Assembly: GCF_023228165.1 (NCBI RefSeq)
Contig: NZ_JALOBS010000061.1
Coordinates: 1 to 13,124, forward strand
Direction: 5' to 3'
Source of the DNA: Methylomonas sp.
GTDB lineage: Bacteria > Pseudomonadota > Gammaproteobacteria > Methylococcales > Methylomonadaceae
Length of the DNA: 13,124 nt
Part shown: in pieces, positions 7,601-13,124 of the stretch
Layout: each line of letters opens with the position of its first letter
How positions within the stretch are numbered: the first letter of the stretch is position 1
Made by a program: the position numbers and the translations under genes
The notes under the pieces: generated by a model
What the model was told of the DNA's origin: nothing
What the model saw: only the letters and a program-made list of their open reading frames with translations
The model's database searches: none

Positions 7601-9833
7601 GGGATTCCGGATTGATGTCATGCTGAACCGCGCATTGACATTCGGTCACACGCACTGTTAGGTCGTCTTGTTTTTTCAGGTTAGGCTTAACTGCCGCCGC
7701 GGCGAGCAGACGTTTGCCGATACGCCAGTGAATGGCCGGCCTTAGCTTGTTATCAATCTGATGTAACACTGCCTCCTGCACCCGGTCGTGAACAAATTGC
7801 AAATCAGTCTTGTTTTCCAGTAACAAGCTCACGCTAAGCACCGGTTTTAGGTCTTCAAACAACTGTTCGATACGCATATCGATCGCCAGTGAGACAGCGT
7901 CGGCGGTGAAACGGTTGCCCATGCAGGCGCAGTGATTGAGAATGTGCAGAGTTTTCGAGGGTAGGTTGCGCACTTTGGCGCTGAACAGTTCCACCACGCT
8001 GGCCGGCATTTGCGCATCGCGTATGCGTTGCATGTCCCATACCCAGTGCTGCTCGGCATCGGTACTCAGTAGGTTTTCGTTATATAGCCAGGCCAGGCTT
8101 TCGCTGACGAATAAGGGGTTGCCTTCGGTTAATTGGGCGATAAATCCAGCCAGATGGGCGGTAGTTTGTAGCGAGGAGTCCAGAATATAAGCCACCATTT
8201 CGTGGCAGTCGTTGTCGTTGAGCGCCTCCAGTTTGATCTCCGTCAAGGGGCCTTCATTGTCCTGAATGGCGCGTATTAATTTGCTTAGGGGGTGGGCATT
8301 GTCCACTTCGTTATGCCGATATGCCCCTATGAAAAACAAAAATGGGTGTTCCGGATGATTGGCAAACAGGCTTTGCAAAAAATCAAAGGTGGCCGTATCG
8401 CACCATTGCAAGTCGTCGATAAACAGCACCAGCGGCGCATTTTCGCTGGCCAGACAACTCAGAAAGCGACCGAACAGGTTGTTGAAACGATTACGGGCTT
8501 CAACCGGCGGTAAGTGAGCCGGTTCCGGTTGTGGGCCAATGATAAATTTCAGTTCCGGTATGACATCGATAATCACCCCGCCCTGGTTTTCCACGGCTTC
8601 TAGGATTTTGTGCTTCCATTGCGCGACCTGTTCGTTGCTTTCGGTGAGAAAGGTGCGAATCAAATTACGCAAGGCTTGTATGAAGGAGCTGTAAGGTATG
8701 TTTTTTTGGTATTGATCGAATTTGCCGGAGGTGAAATAGCCGCGATTTTTAACCAGCGGTTTCTGCAATTCCTGGATCAGACGGGTTTTACCTATGCCGG
8801 ATAAGCCGGAAATAAACGCCGAACGAAATTGGCCTGACATGACTTGCTGGTATTCTTGATGTATCAAGGCGCTTTCCGCCAGGCGGCCGACCATTTTGGA
8901 GATGAAAATCACCCGCCGGCTTAGGTCGTGTTGGCAAATGGTAAAGTTGGATATGCGACCGTGTCTTTGGAGCTCTTCCTGACAGCGCCTTAAATCAGCC
9001 AGTAATCCGGAGGCGCTTTGATAGCGTTTTTCCGGTTGCTTTAAGGTCAGTTTGTGAATGATTTCAGCCAGAACAGCAGGAACGTCCGGGTTGATGAGGT
9101 GGGCTTTGCGGGCTTCTTCGGCCAGATGCGAATGAATCAGCTCCAGCGGGTCGGAGGAAAAAAACGGCAAGCCGCCGGTCAGCAGTTCGTAAAATACGAT
9201 ACCCAGCGAGTATAAATCGGTGGAAAAATCCACCCGGTAATTGATACGACCGGTTTGTTCCGGCGAGGTATAGGCCAGGGTGTTGCGAACGAATTCCGGG
9301 TCGTAAATAAAATGGCTGACGTCGCGTATATCCAATGGCGTGATGAAGTCGGTCAGGCGTATGCTCAGGGAGTCCGGCAGCACCAGGATATTGTGCGGTT
9401 TAACGCCGCCGTGCATGATGCCGGCATCATGCACCGTTTGCAGGGTATCGGCCAACGCGCAGGCCAAGCCGAGAAAATCGCTTAGTGTGATATCGGCTTG
9501 GCTGGTTGCCCAGATATTCAAGGGCAGGCCGCCGAACCAAGGTTGTACGATGAACTGATGGTCTTCGCTGCTCTCCAAGGCCAAAGGGGTACAAATGCGA
9601 GGGTCGTGCAGGACTTTTAAGCGTTCGACTTTTTGGCGCAAATGCCGGGACTGGTCTTCCCAGCTAGACAGCAGTTTCAGGCATTTGATGACTAGCGCGT
9701 AGTCGGGTACATGTTTGTGAAACCCCTTAAAAACCAGGGCTTGTAGGCTTTCACCCAGTTTTTCGGTGATCACGTAATTGTTTAAGCGGGGCGCATTGTG
9801 CAGTTGAACATTGTTGTTATTGTTGTCCATCAT
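4632..9833 (-). CDS. Giant hybrid kinase: degenerate Ser/Thr kinase, AAA ATPase, helical repeats, GAF, histidine kinase
   Basis: A 1733-residue soluble protein of the class annotated as trifunctional serine/threonine kinase/ATP-binding protein/sensor histidine kinase. Residues 17-290 form a protein-kinase fold: Lys50 in LVIK, SPEQTGR at 190-196, DLYSLGIVFYELLTG from 206. The catalytic loop reads HGGVKPHN (141-148) instead of HRDxKPxN, and DFG is DFI (162-164), so it is probably a pseudokinase. Residues about 312-620 are an AAA/STAND-like ATPase with Walker A GLSGIGKT (343-350) and Walker B LVLFIDD (468-474). About 640-1300 is helical, TPR-like. A GAF domain spans about 1330-1485. The histidine kinase core follows: His1525 in VAHEINNP, N-box Asn1637, DNGPG (1667-1671), GKGTGLGLS (1691-1699). 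Two adjacent ATGs and an AsnN-rich start follow an AGG-containing ribosome site. It is first in the operon and is the likely phosphodonor for REC-KaiB. Confidence 0.93.
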   Translation of the reverse strand: MMDNNNNNVQLHNAPRLNNYVITEKLGESLQALVFKGFHKHVPDYALVIKCLKLLSSWEDQSRHLRQKVERLKVLHDPRICTPLALESSEDHQFIVQPWFGGLPLNIWATSQADITLSDFLGLACALADTLQTVHDAGIMHGGVKPHNILVLPDSLSIRLTDFITPLDIRDVSHFIYDPEFVRNTLAYTSPEQTGRINYRVDFSTDLYSLGIVFYELLTGGLPFFSSDPLELIHSHLAEEARKAHLINPDVPAVLAEIIHKLTLKQPEKRYQSASGLLADLRRCQEELQRHGRISNFTICQHDLSRRVIFISKMVGRLAESALIHQEYQQVMSGQFRSAFISGLSGIGKTRLIQELQKPLVKNRGYFTSGKFDQYQKNIPYSSFIQALRNLIRTFLTESNEQVAQWKHKILEAVENQGGVIIDVIPELKFIIGPQPEPAHLPPVEARNRFNNLFGRFLSCLASENAPLVLFIDDLQWCDTATFDFLQSLFANHPEHPFLFFIGAYRHNEVDNAHPLSKLIRAIQDNEGPLTEIKLEALNDNDCHEMVAYILDSSLQTTAHLAGFIAQLTEGNPLFVSESLAWLYNENLLSTDAEQHWVWDMQRIRDAQMPASVVELFSAKVRNLPSKTLHILNHCACMGNRFTADAVSLAIDMRIEQLFEDLKPVLSVSLLLENKTDLQFVHDRVQEAVLHQIDNKLRPAIHWRIGKRLLAAAAVKPNLKKQDDLTVRVTECQCAVQHDINPESLDNLFTIAAHLNQGRATSLDNQTAYWLADINFHAGNKALDALATAAANEFFLNAHHYLPDDCWEIAYPLTFKIHQRLAKTDLMCGRYESSEGLLNHLIEHAISDLDKAEALADQTTSLSSFGNFKQAILTANRGLAYFDKAIPDHPDQARQRMHQLMTQIQQQGDIWQTILRIPFTRERKSKIELAFYSELIPDLYMCGLVPQLYLSAAQSTLHCLEGGMDESVIYSFSIMGLNLGEQGRFDEAFKYQDLAHDLCAKYPNTFGATRGMNGIVWCNMHSRSHPADIVDYAHKAIQCGKNCGDLYNAGLSYGPLMWNLMVQGKNLRWLEEAAEECLQFSRKNQLSFSVGLAEAVLAGWIQPMKPDYQPVDMTATLQRWTTDNYVAASGSYFALLGFAQYFLRDYQAASQSLQQVEDYLHGMTDNVLKRLWYVFKILIRLRLPEQLDWPEIDAEINPLLDKLEAWAKLGPLLKPYLAFIRAEIALQQGFYREARNLYFDAIALAQAQHYGLLSGHLNEMLADLLGEYQLGDAELYYAEARRHYRLCRADTKNNRLQNRHPYVSRDSATRSNRNEVSHETLPSLDINYLMKSALALSAEIDLTQLMQKIMAVVLESSAAQHGYLLIKQDDELLVCAEQHVGKKQSPQKPAYSFNKHRGICHAIVNYVHRTHAKVVLHDAVTCGDFQNAPEVQSLKLRSVLCLPIIKQSELIGLLYLENRLSEGVFTLEKISMTELLTAQAAISLENAKLLEQTRLAYLQLQENQEHMLQMEKLSAMGTLVGGVAHEINNPLMGVMNFVEFVADRTDDPKSKQILDQALQQILRIKKIVSNMLVFMHSKSTTGGHCSFSEVLDQTLLLLDGELRHAAIPVELQLPENLPDIACPAECLQQILVNLLINARDALLNSAHPKIEIVAILNAQTLAISINDNGPGISPEIQNRMFDPFFTTKAPGKGTGLGLSVTRRLVQDGGGSINIESQPGNGCRIRINFHIFDS

Positions 9834-9867
9834 CTGCTATACCTGCCTTGGAATACGGATTGAGATT

Positions 9868-9895
9868 TTTATAGTAAAGTGATTTTTGGGGTAAA
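9868..9895 (-). promoter_or_regulatory. Putative promoter of the kinase/REC-KaiB/GGDEF-EAL operon
   Basis: On the minus strand TTTACC (9895-9890) and TATAAA (9873-9868) are separated by 16 bp, giving a plausible sigma70-type promoter about 35 bases before the kinase ATG. It overlaps the upstream part of the divergent redoxin promoter, so the two could compete or share a regulator. No clear operator palindrome is visible. Confidence 0.45.
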
Positions 9896-9914
9896 ACCAG
9901 TCTCTTCGCTGTTT

Positions 9915-9920
9915 TATAAT
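9915..9920 (+). promoter_or_regulatory. Putative -10 box for the redoxin/Dabb gene pair
   Basis: A perfect TATAAT lies 33 bases before the ATG at 9954. The -35 region is poor (TAAAAC at 9892-9897 with a 17-bp spacer), so an activator or a different start point is possible. A second AT-rich box, TATAAC, follows at 9929-9934. Confidence 0.4.
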
Positions 9921-9953
9921 CCAGGTTTTATAACGTTTACCCAAGGAGAACTT

Positions 9954-10517
9954 ATGGCCGCTACACCTTCCAATATGCTGCCTTTAGGCACGATAGCGCC
10001 GGATTTTCATTTGCCGGATAGTATTAGCGGTAAAAACATCGGTCTGCGGGACCTGAAAGGCGAGCAAGGCACCCTGATCATGTTCATCTGTAATCATTGT
10101 CCTTATGTACTGCATGTTAAACAGCAATTGATCGCCATTGCCCAGCAATATGTCGGTTTGGGTATATCCAGCATAGCGATAAGCGCCAACGACATCGAAA
10201 ATTATCCTCAGGATGCTCCGGACAAAATGCGGGAGTTGATGGTCGAGTGGGGCAATCCGTTCGCCGCCTATTTGTATGACGAAAGCCAAGCCGTGGCCAA
10301 AGCCTATCAGGCCGCCTGTACACCGGATATTTATTTGTTTGACGCCAAGCTAGCCTGCGTTTACCGGGGGCGGTTGGATGGCTCCACGCCTAAGAATGAA
10401 ATACCGGTTTCGGGCCAGGATTTGCGTAATGCCCTGGATAATATGTTGGCCGGCCAACCCATCGCCGCCGAGCAAATTCCCAGCATAGGCTGTAATATCA
10501 AATGGAAGGAAGAGTGA
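9954..10517 (+). CDS. Thioredoxin-fold redoxin (AhpC/TSA-like) with CNHC motif
   Basis: A 187-residue thioredoxin-family protein. It has GTIAPDFHLPD at 12-22, typical of the AhpC/TSA and redoxin N-terminus, a CxxC active site FICNHCPYV with Cys46 and Cys49, ISANDIENYP at 76-85, and CTPDIYLFD at 122-130 with the cis-Pro equivalent Pro124. The C-terminal PSIGCNIKWK is a hallmark of this family in my recollection. The role is probably cytoplasmic thiol-disulfide exchange or peroxide handling; no signal peptide is present and the substrate is unknown. The open frame extends upstream to 9879, but ATG 9954 is chosen because a strong AAGGAG lies 5 nt before it and the added residues would overlap the promoter. 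The stop overlaps the start of the Dabb lipoprotein gene by one base, suggesting translational coupling. Confidence 0.93.
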   Translation: MAATPSNMLPLGTIAPDFHLPDSISGKNIGLRDLKGEQGTLIMFICNHCPYVLHVKQQLIAIAQQYVGLGISSIAISANDIENYPQDAPDKMRELMVEWGNPFAAYLYDESQAVAKAYQAACTPDIYLFDAKLACVYRGRLDGSTPKNEIPVSGQDLRNALDNMLAGQPIAAEQIPSIGCNIKWKEE

Positions 10518-10906
10518 TGGTCAGATGGGCAGCGCTGATGCTGGCTGTTATCTTATCCGGGTGCGCCACGCCCCCCGTAGAGCCGCAACATCGCTTACAT
10601 CATCTGGTGATCGTCTGGTTAAAACAGCCGGAGGATGCAAACCTGAGGCAGCGATATATCGATGAAAGCAAGTCTCTTGGCCGGTTACCCGGCGTAATGG
10701 CTTACGATGTCGGCAGCCCAGCTCCTGTCAAGCGGCGGCATACCAGTTCGGCCTTGGATGAATCGTATGATGTGGCAATAGCCAGTGTGTTCGAAAACCA
10801 GGCCGCTTTTGAAGCGTTTTTGAAAAATCCGACCTATGGTCGGATGGCACAGGAAGTGCTGCGTCCAATGGTGCGGAGATACCAAGTTTATGATTTTGTG
10901 GAGTGA
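10517..10906 (+). CDS. Dabb (stress-responsive alpha/beta barrel) domain lipoprotein
   Basis: A 129-residue protein. It begins with a lipoprotein signal peptide, MVRWAALMLAVI followed by lipobox LSGC with Cys16 as the lipidated residue. Ala follows the Cys, which favours the outer membrane. The rest (about 26-128) matches the Dabb ferredoxin-like fold: HHLVIVWLK strand, a helix, LPGVMAYDVG, then a YDVAIASVFENQAAFEAFL segment and a VYDFVE end. Cytoplasmic Dabb proteins are linked to stress or aromatic cyclisation; a periplasm-facing lipoprotein version has no clear assigned function. The start at 10517 is preferred over ATG 10502: it overlaps the redoxin stop as TGATG, has a GGAAGGA ribosome site, and gives a clean signal peptide. 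It is likely cotranscribed with the redoxin. Confidence 0.88.
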   Translation: MVRWAALMLAVILSGCATPPVEPQHRLHHLVIVWLKQPEDANLRQRYIDESKSLGRLPGVMAYDVGSPAPVKRRHTSSALDESYDVAIASVFENQAAFEAFLKNPTYGRMAQEVLRPMVRRYQVYDFVE

Positions 10907-10924
10907 TCGTTAGGCGGGCGCTAA

Positions 10925-10977
10925 GCGTGAAAAGCCCGTGGTTGACGTTCAGGATAATCCTGGTAAATTTTTCACGC
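10925..10977. repeat. Long-loop inverted repeat downstream of the Dabb gene
   Basis: GCGTGAAAA (10925-10933) and TTTTCACGC (10969-10977) are perfect 9-base complements separated by 35 bases. The interval contains a second palindrome, CAGGAT-A-ATCCTG (10950-10962). The structure could be a weak, branched 3' end for the Dabb transcript, or operator DNA for the next gene. It lacks the compact loop and T-tract of a standard terminator. Confidence 0.4.
10942..10969 (+). promoter_or_regulatory. Putative promoter with palindromic spacer before the NlpE-like gene
   Basis: TTGACG (10942-10947, five of six consensus bases) and TAAATT (10964-10969, four of six) are 16 bp apart. The spacer is almost filled by the perfect palindrome CAGGAT-A-ATCCTG (10950-10962). 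A repressor or activator dimer bound there would directly control the promoter. The resulting leader would be about 75 bases. The rest of the gap to 11053 shows nothing else I can name. Confidence 0.4.
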
Positions 10978-11053
10978 CGCGCGGACTATTCCGATCGAAA
11001 ACTCGCCCCATCGATTAGCAATGGGTTCCTAAACCAGAGCAATTAGAAAAATA

Positions 11054-11569
11054 ATGATAAAAATTAACCTGTCTTTGATGTTTTTCAGTACCTTGTTATT
11101 GACCCACCAACCTGCATGGGCATTGTCGGACATGCAGATGCAGGAAAAAGTCCTTAAAACGCGTGAATCGACTTCTCAGCAGCATATGGACCACGCGGCC
11201 CACGAGAAATCATCGGGCCAAAGTGAGGATTTTCACGGGGTTTTTTACGGTTTTTTGCCGTGCGACGATTGCGATGGTCTGAAAATGACCTTGTCCTTAA
11301 AGCAGAACAACAATTACCTGCTGGTGAGCCAATTTGCCAAAGCTTCCTCAAGGGAGTTTTATGAGAAGGGCAAATATACTTGGGACGATAAAACCCGGCT
11401 TGTGGTGCTGACGCCCCGCAAGGACGCAGCTATAAGGCAATTCCGGATTGAAGACGAAGGCACGCTGGTTCAGCTGAATAGCAAGGGTGCGCCGATGGCA
11501 GGCAATCAGGAAAGCTATACCTTGCGCAGGAGCGACACGGTAAAGTCGCGCCAAGTACATATCCACTGA
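11054..11569 (+). CDS. NlpE-like periplasmic protein (copper resistance/envelope-sensing domain)
   Basis: A 171-residue secreted protein. Residues 1-23 form a signal peptide ending in AWA, with likely cleavage before Leu24. There is no lipobox Cys, so unlike E. coli NlpE it is probably soluble in the periplasm. Residues about 60-155 match the NlpE N-terminal domain: GVFYGFLPCDDCDGLKMTL with CxxC at Cys70/Cys73, then the beta-rich KYTWDD, LVVLTP and LNSKGAPM segments. Between signal peptide and domain lies a Met/His-rich linker (Met27, Met29, His44, Met45, His47, His50, plus His61) that could bind copper. The ribosome site is weak, but the ATG is fixed by the signal peptide. NlpE proteins are linked to copper tolerance and surface or envelope stress sensing; the exact role here is unproven. 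Confidence 0.85.
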   Translation: MIKINLSLMFFSTLLLTHQPAWALSDMQMQEKVLKTRESTSQQHMDHAAHEKSSGQSEDFHGVFYGFLPCDDCDGLKMTLSLKQNNNYLLVSQFAKASSREFYEKGKYTWDDKTRLVVLTPRKDAAIRQFRIEDEGTLVQLNSKGAPMAGNQESYTLRRSDTVKSRQVHIH

Positions 11570-11669
11570 AAAACGCTGCATTTTTATGCCCAGCTTGGCA
11601 AAAGATAGCCGGGCCGGGCACTTGTATTGCAGGAGCGGGCGGGTGTCGAGTCTGCCTCCGGTAAAACCA

Positions 11670-13115
11670 TCAAACGGTATAAGTACTCGAAGCCGTCTTG
11701 CCGCCGTGGCCGGTCCAGTCTGTGTGGAAGAATTCGCCTCTGGGTTTATCGGTGCGTTCGTAGGAATGGGCGCCGAAATAATCCCGTTGTGCCTGCAGCA
11801 GATTGGCCGGTAAGCGTTCGGTGCGGTAGCCGTCGAAATAAGCCAGGGCCGAGGAAAAGGCCGGAGTAGGAATGCCCAGTTGGATGCCCAGAATCACCGC
11901 CTGCCGCCAGCCGGCTTCGGCTTGTTTCATGGCATCGATAAAGAAATCCGCCAGCAGCAGGTTTTCCAGATCCGGATTTTGCGTGTAAGCCTGTTTGATG
12001 TCGTTCAAAAACTGGCTGCGGATGATACAGCCGCCGCGCCACATCAAGGCAATGTCGCCGTAATTCAAAGTTAGCCGGTATTCCTTGGCCGCTTCGCGCA
12101 TTAGTCGGAAACCTTGCGCATAGGAAATGATTTTGGAGGCGTACAACGCCTGGCGAATGGCTTCAATCATGGCCTGTTTGTCGCCGTTGAAACTGTCGCC
12201 AGGTTTAGGCAGCACTTGCGCAGCTCTGACCCGCTCGTCTTTTTGCGCCGACAAGCAGCGGGCGAATACCGATTCGCCGATCAGCGTCAACGGAATCCCC
12301 AAATCCAGCGCATTGATGCCGGTCCACTTGCCGGTGCCTTTTTGGCCGGCGGTATCCAGAATGCTGTTCAACAACGGTTGGCCGTTGTCTTCCTTGTAAG
12401 CCAGGATATTGGCGGTGATCTCGATCAGGTAAGAACTCAGTTCGCCCCGGTTCCACTCGGCGAAAATGGCCTGCATCTCGTCGGTGTTCAACCCCAGGCC
12501 TTCCGACAACAATTGGTAGGCCTCGCAAATCAACTGCATGTCGCCGTATTCGATGCCGTTATGCACCATTTTCACGTAATGGCCGGCGCCGTTATCGCCC
12601 ACCCACTCGCAACAGGGGTCGCCATCGACATGGGCGCTGATGGCCTGAAAAATCGGTTTCACCGCCGGCCAAGCCGCCTTGTTGCCGCCGGGCATGATGG
12701 ACGGGCCGTGACGAGCGCCTTCCTCGCCGCCGGAGACACCGGTGCCGATATACAGCAAGCCTTTTTCGGTCAGGTAGGCGGTACGGCGATCGGTGTCGGT
12801 AAACAGCGAATTACCGCCGTCGATAATGATGTCGCCCGGCGACAATAACGGCAGCAGGTCTTCGATATATTGATCGACCACGGCGCCGGCTTTCACCATC
12901 AGCATCACCTTGCGCGGTGCTTCCAGGCTGTCTACCAGCGCCTGTAAGGAATGGGTGCCGACCACCTGGGTATCCTTGGCCGGGCCGTCCAGAAAATCGT
13001 CGACTTTGCTGGTGGTGCGGTTGTAGACCGCCACTTTGAAACCGTGATCGTTCATGTTCAATACCAGGTTTTGACCCATCACGGCCAGACCGATTAAACC
13101 AATATTTGCTTTCAT
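11670..13115 (-). CDS. gnd: 6-phosphogluconate dehydrogenase, decarboxylating
   Basis: Oxidises and decarboxylates 6-phosphogluconate to ribulose 5-phosphate, making NADPH (or NADH in some forms), in the oxidative pentose phosphate pathway or dissimilatory RuMP cycle. The 481 residues correspond to the long homodimeric form. Visible features are the Rossmann motif GLIGLAVMGQN near residues 6-16, NRTTSK at 32-37 in the cofactor-selecting position (Asn-Arg-Thr, typical of NADP-dependent enzymes), IDGGNS, the GTGVSGGEEGARHGPSIMPGG substrate segment, KMVHNGIEYGDMQ with the catalytic Lys, and DTAGQKGTGKWT. The C-terminus (HTDWTGHGG) is complete. ATG 13115 is 9 bases from the window edge, preceded by CAGGCAAAC, so its promoter is not visible. 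It is convergent with the NlpE-like gene; no convincing terminator is visible in the 100-base gap. Confidence 0.97.
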   Translation of the reverse strand: MKANIGLIGLAVMGQNLVLNMNDHGFKVAVYNRTTSKVDDFLDGPAKDTQVVGTHSLQALVDSLEAPRKVMLMVKAGAVVDQYIEDLLPLLSPGDIIIDGGNSLFTDTDRRTAYLTEKGLLYIGTGVSGGEEGARHGPSIMPGGNKAAWPAVKPIFQAISAHVDGDPCCEWVGDNGAGHYVKMVHNGIEYGDMQLICEAYQLLSEGLGLNTDEMQAIFAEWNRGELSSYLIEITANILAYKEDNGQPLLNSILDTAGQKGTGKWTGINALDLGIPLTLIGESVFARCLSAQKDERVRAAQVLPKPGDSFNGDKQAMIEAIRQALYASKIISYAQGFRLMREAAKEYRLTLNYGDIALMWRGGCIIRSQFLNDIKQAYTQNPDLENLLLADFFIDAMKQAEAGWRQAVILGIQLGIPTPAFSSALAYFDGYRTERLPANLLQAQRDYFGAHSYERTDKPRGEFFHTDWTGHGGKTASSTYTV

Positions 13116-13124
13116 GTTTGCCTG

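Noticed and set aside
3864..9833. A complete Kai clock (KaiABC)
   Set aside because: Only a KaiB domain is present. No KaiC P-loop pair or KaiA is encoded in the window; the AAA domain of the large kinase is STAND/AAA_16-like, not KaiC.
9879..9953. Upstream start for the redoxin (ATG 9879)
   Set aside because: No ribosome site precedes it, the extra 25 residues match nothing in the family and cover the TATAAT box, while ATG 9954 has AAGGAG at good spacing.
10502..10516. Earlier start for the Dabb lipoprotein (ATG 10502)
   Set aside because: It would put charged residues MEGRV before the signal peptide and lacks the ribosome site and stop-start overlap found at 10517.
11570..11669. Bidirectional terminator between the NlpE-like gene and gnd
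   Set aside because: GC-rich short repeats (GCCGGGCCGGGC, TGCCCAGCTTGGCA) are present but none has a good stem followed by a T-run on either strand.
12114..12848. 244-codon plus-strand open frame opposite gnd
   Set aside because: It is antisense to a fully conserved gnd coding region and its composition is that of a shadow frame; no domain is recognisable.

Overview
The window looks like the chromosome of a gammaproteobacterium. Two sugar-phosphate genes (rpe and gnd), a signalling operon of unusually large proteins, a redoxin, and an NlpE-like protein with a His/Met-rich stretch would fit a type I (RuMP-cycle) methanotroph of the Methylomonas kind. That placement is an inference from gene content and protein flavour, not proven by any marker here. 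I see no rRNA, tRNA, CRISPR array, insertion sequence or phage gene.

Layout. The left edge holds what may be the 3' end of an unrecognised plus-strand gene (to about 106). It converges on a minus-strand gene for a stand-alone DEDD-type exonuclease-like domain (124-657). Next comes rpe (724-1392, minus), with its own promoter and SD and a strong hairpin after its stop. The centre, 1479-9833, is a minus-strand operon of three genes, read right to left: a 1733-residue hybrid kinase (degenerate Ser/Thr kinase domain, AAA ATPase, long helical-repeat region, GAF, histidine kinase); a 233-residue response regulator whose output domain is a KaiB fold; and a 790-residue PAS-PAS-PAS-GGDEF-EAL protein with both active sites apparently intact. 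A short divergent promoter region (9834-9953) separates this operon from a plus-strand pair: a CNHC redoxin (9954-10517) overlapped by 1 nt by a Dabb-domain lipoprotein (10517-10906). After a 147-base gap with a promoter-like sequence containing a palindrome comes a secreted NlpE-like protein (11054-11569). It converges on gnd (11670-13115, minus), whose start lies 9 bases from the right edge.

How it may work together. The simplest reading of the central operon is a phosphorelay. The cytoplasmic GAF/HisKA kinase would phosphorylate Asp53 of the REC-KaiB protein, and the operon ends in an enzyme that makes and/or breaks c-di-GMP. The response regulator has no DNA-binding domain, so its output is probably a protein contact made by the KaiB domain. 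Possible partners are the neighbouring GGDEF-EAL protein or a KaiC-like ATPase encoded elsewhere. No kaiC or kaiA is present in this window. The REC-KaiB fusion inside a hybrid-kinase/c-di-GMP operon is the most interesting content. The flanking genes are ordinary metabolism (pentose phosphate/RuMP) and envelope or redox functions.
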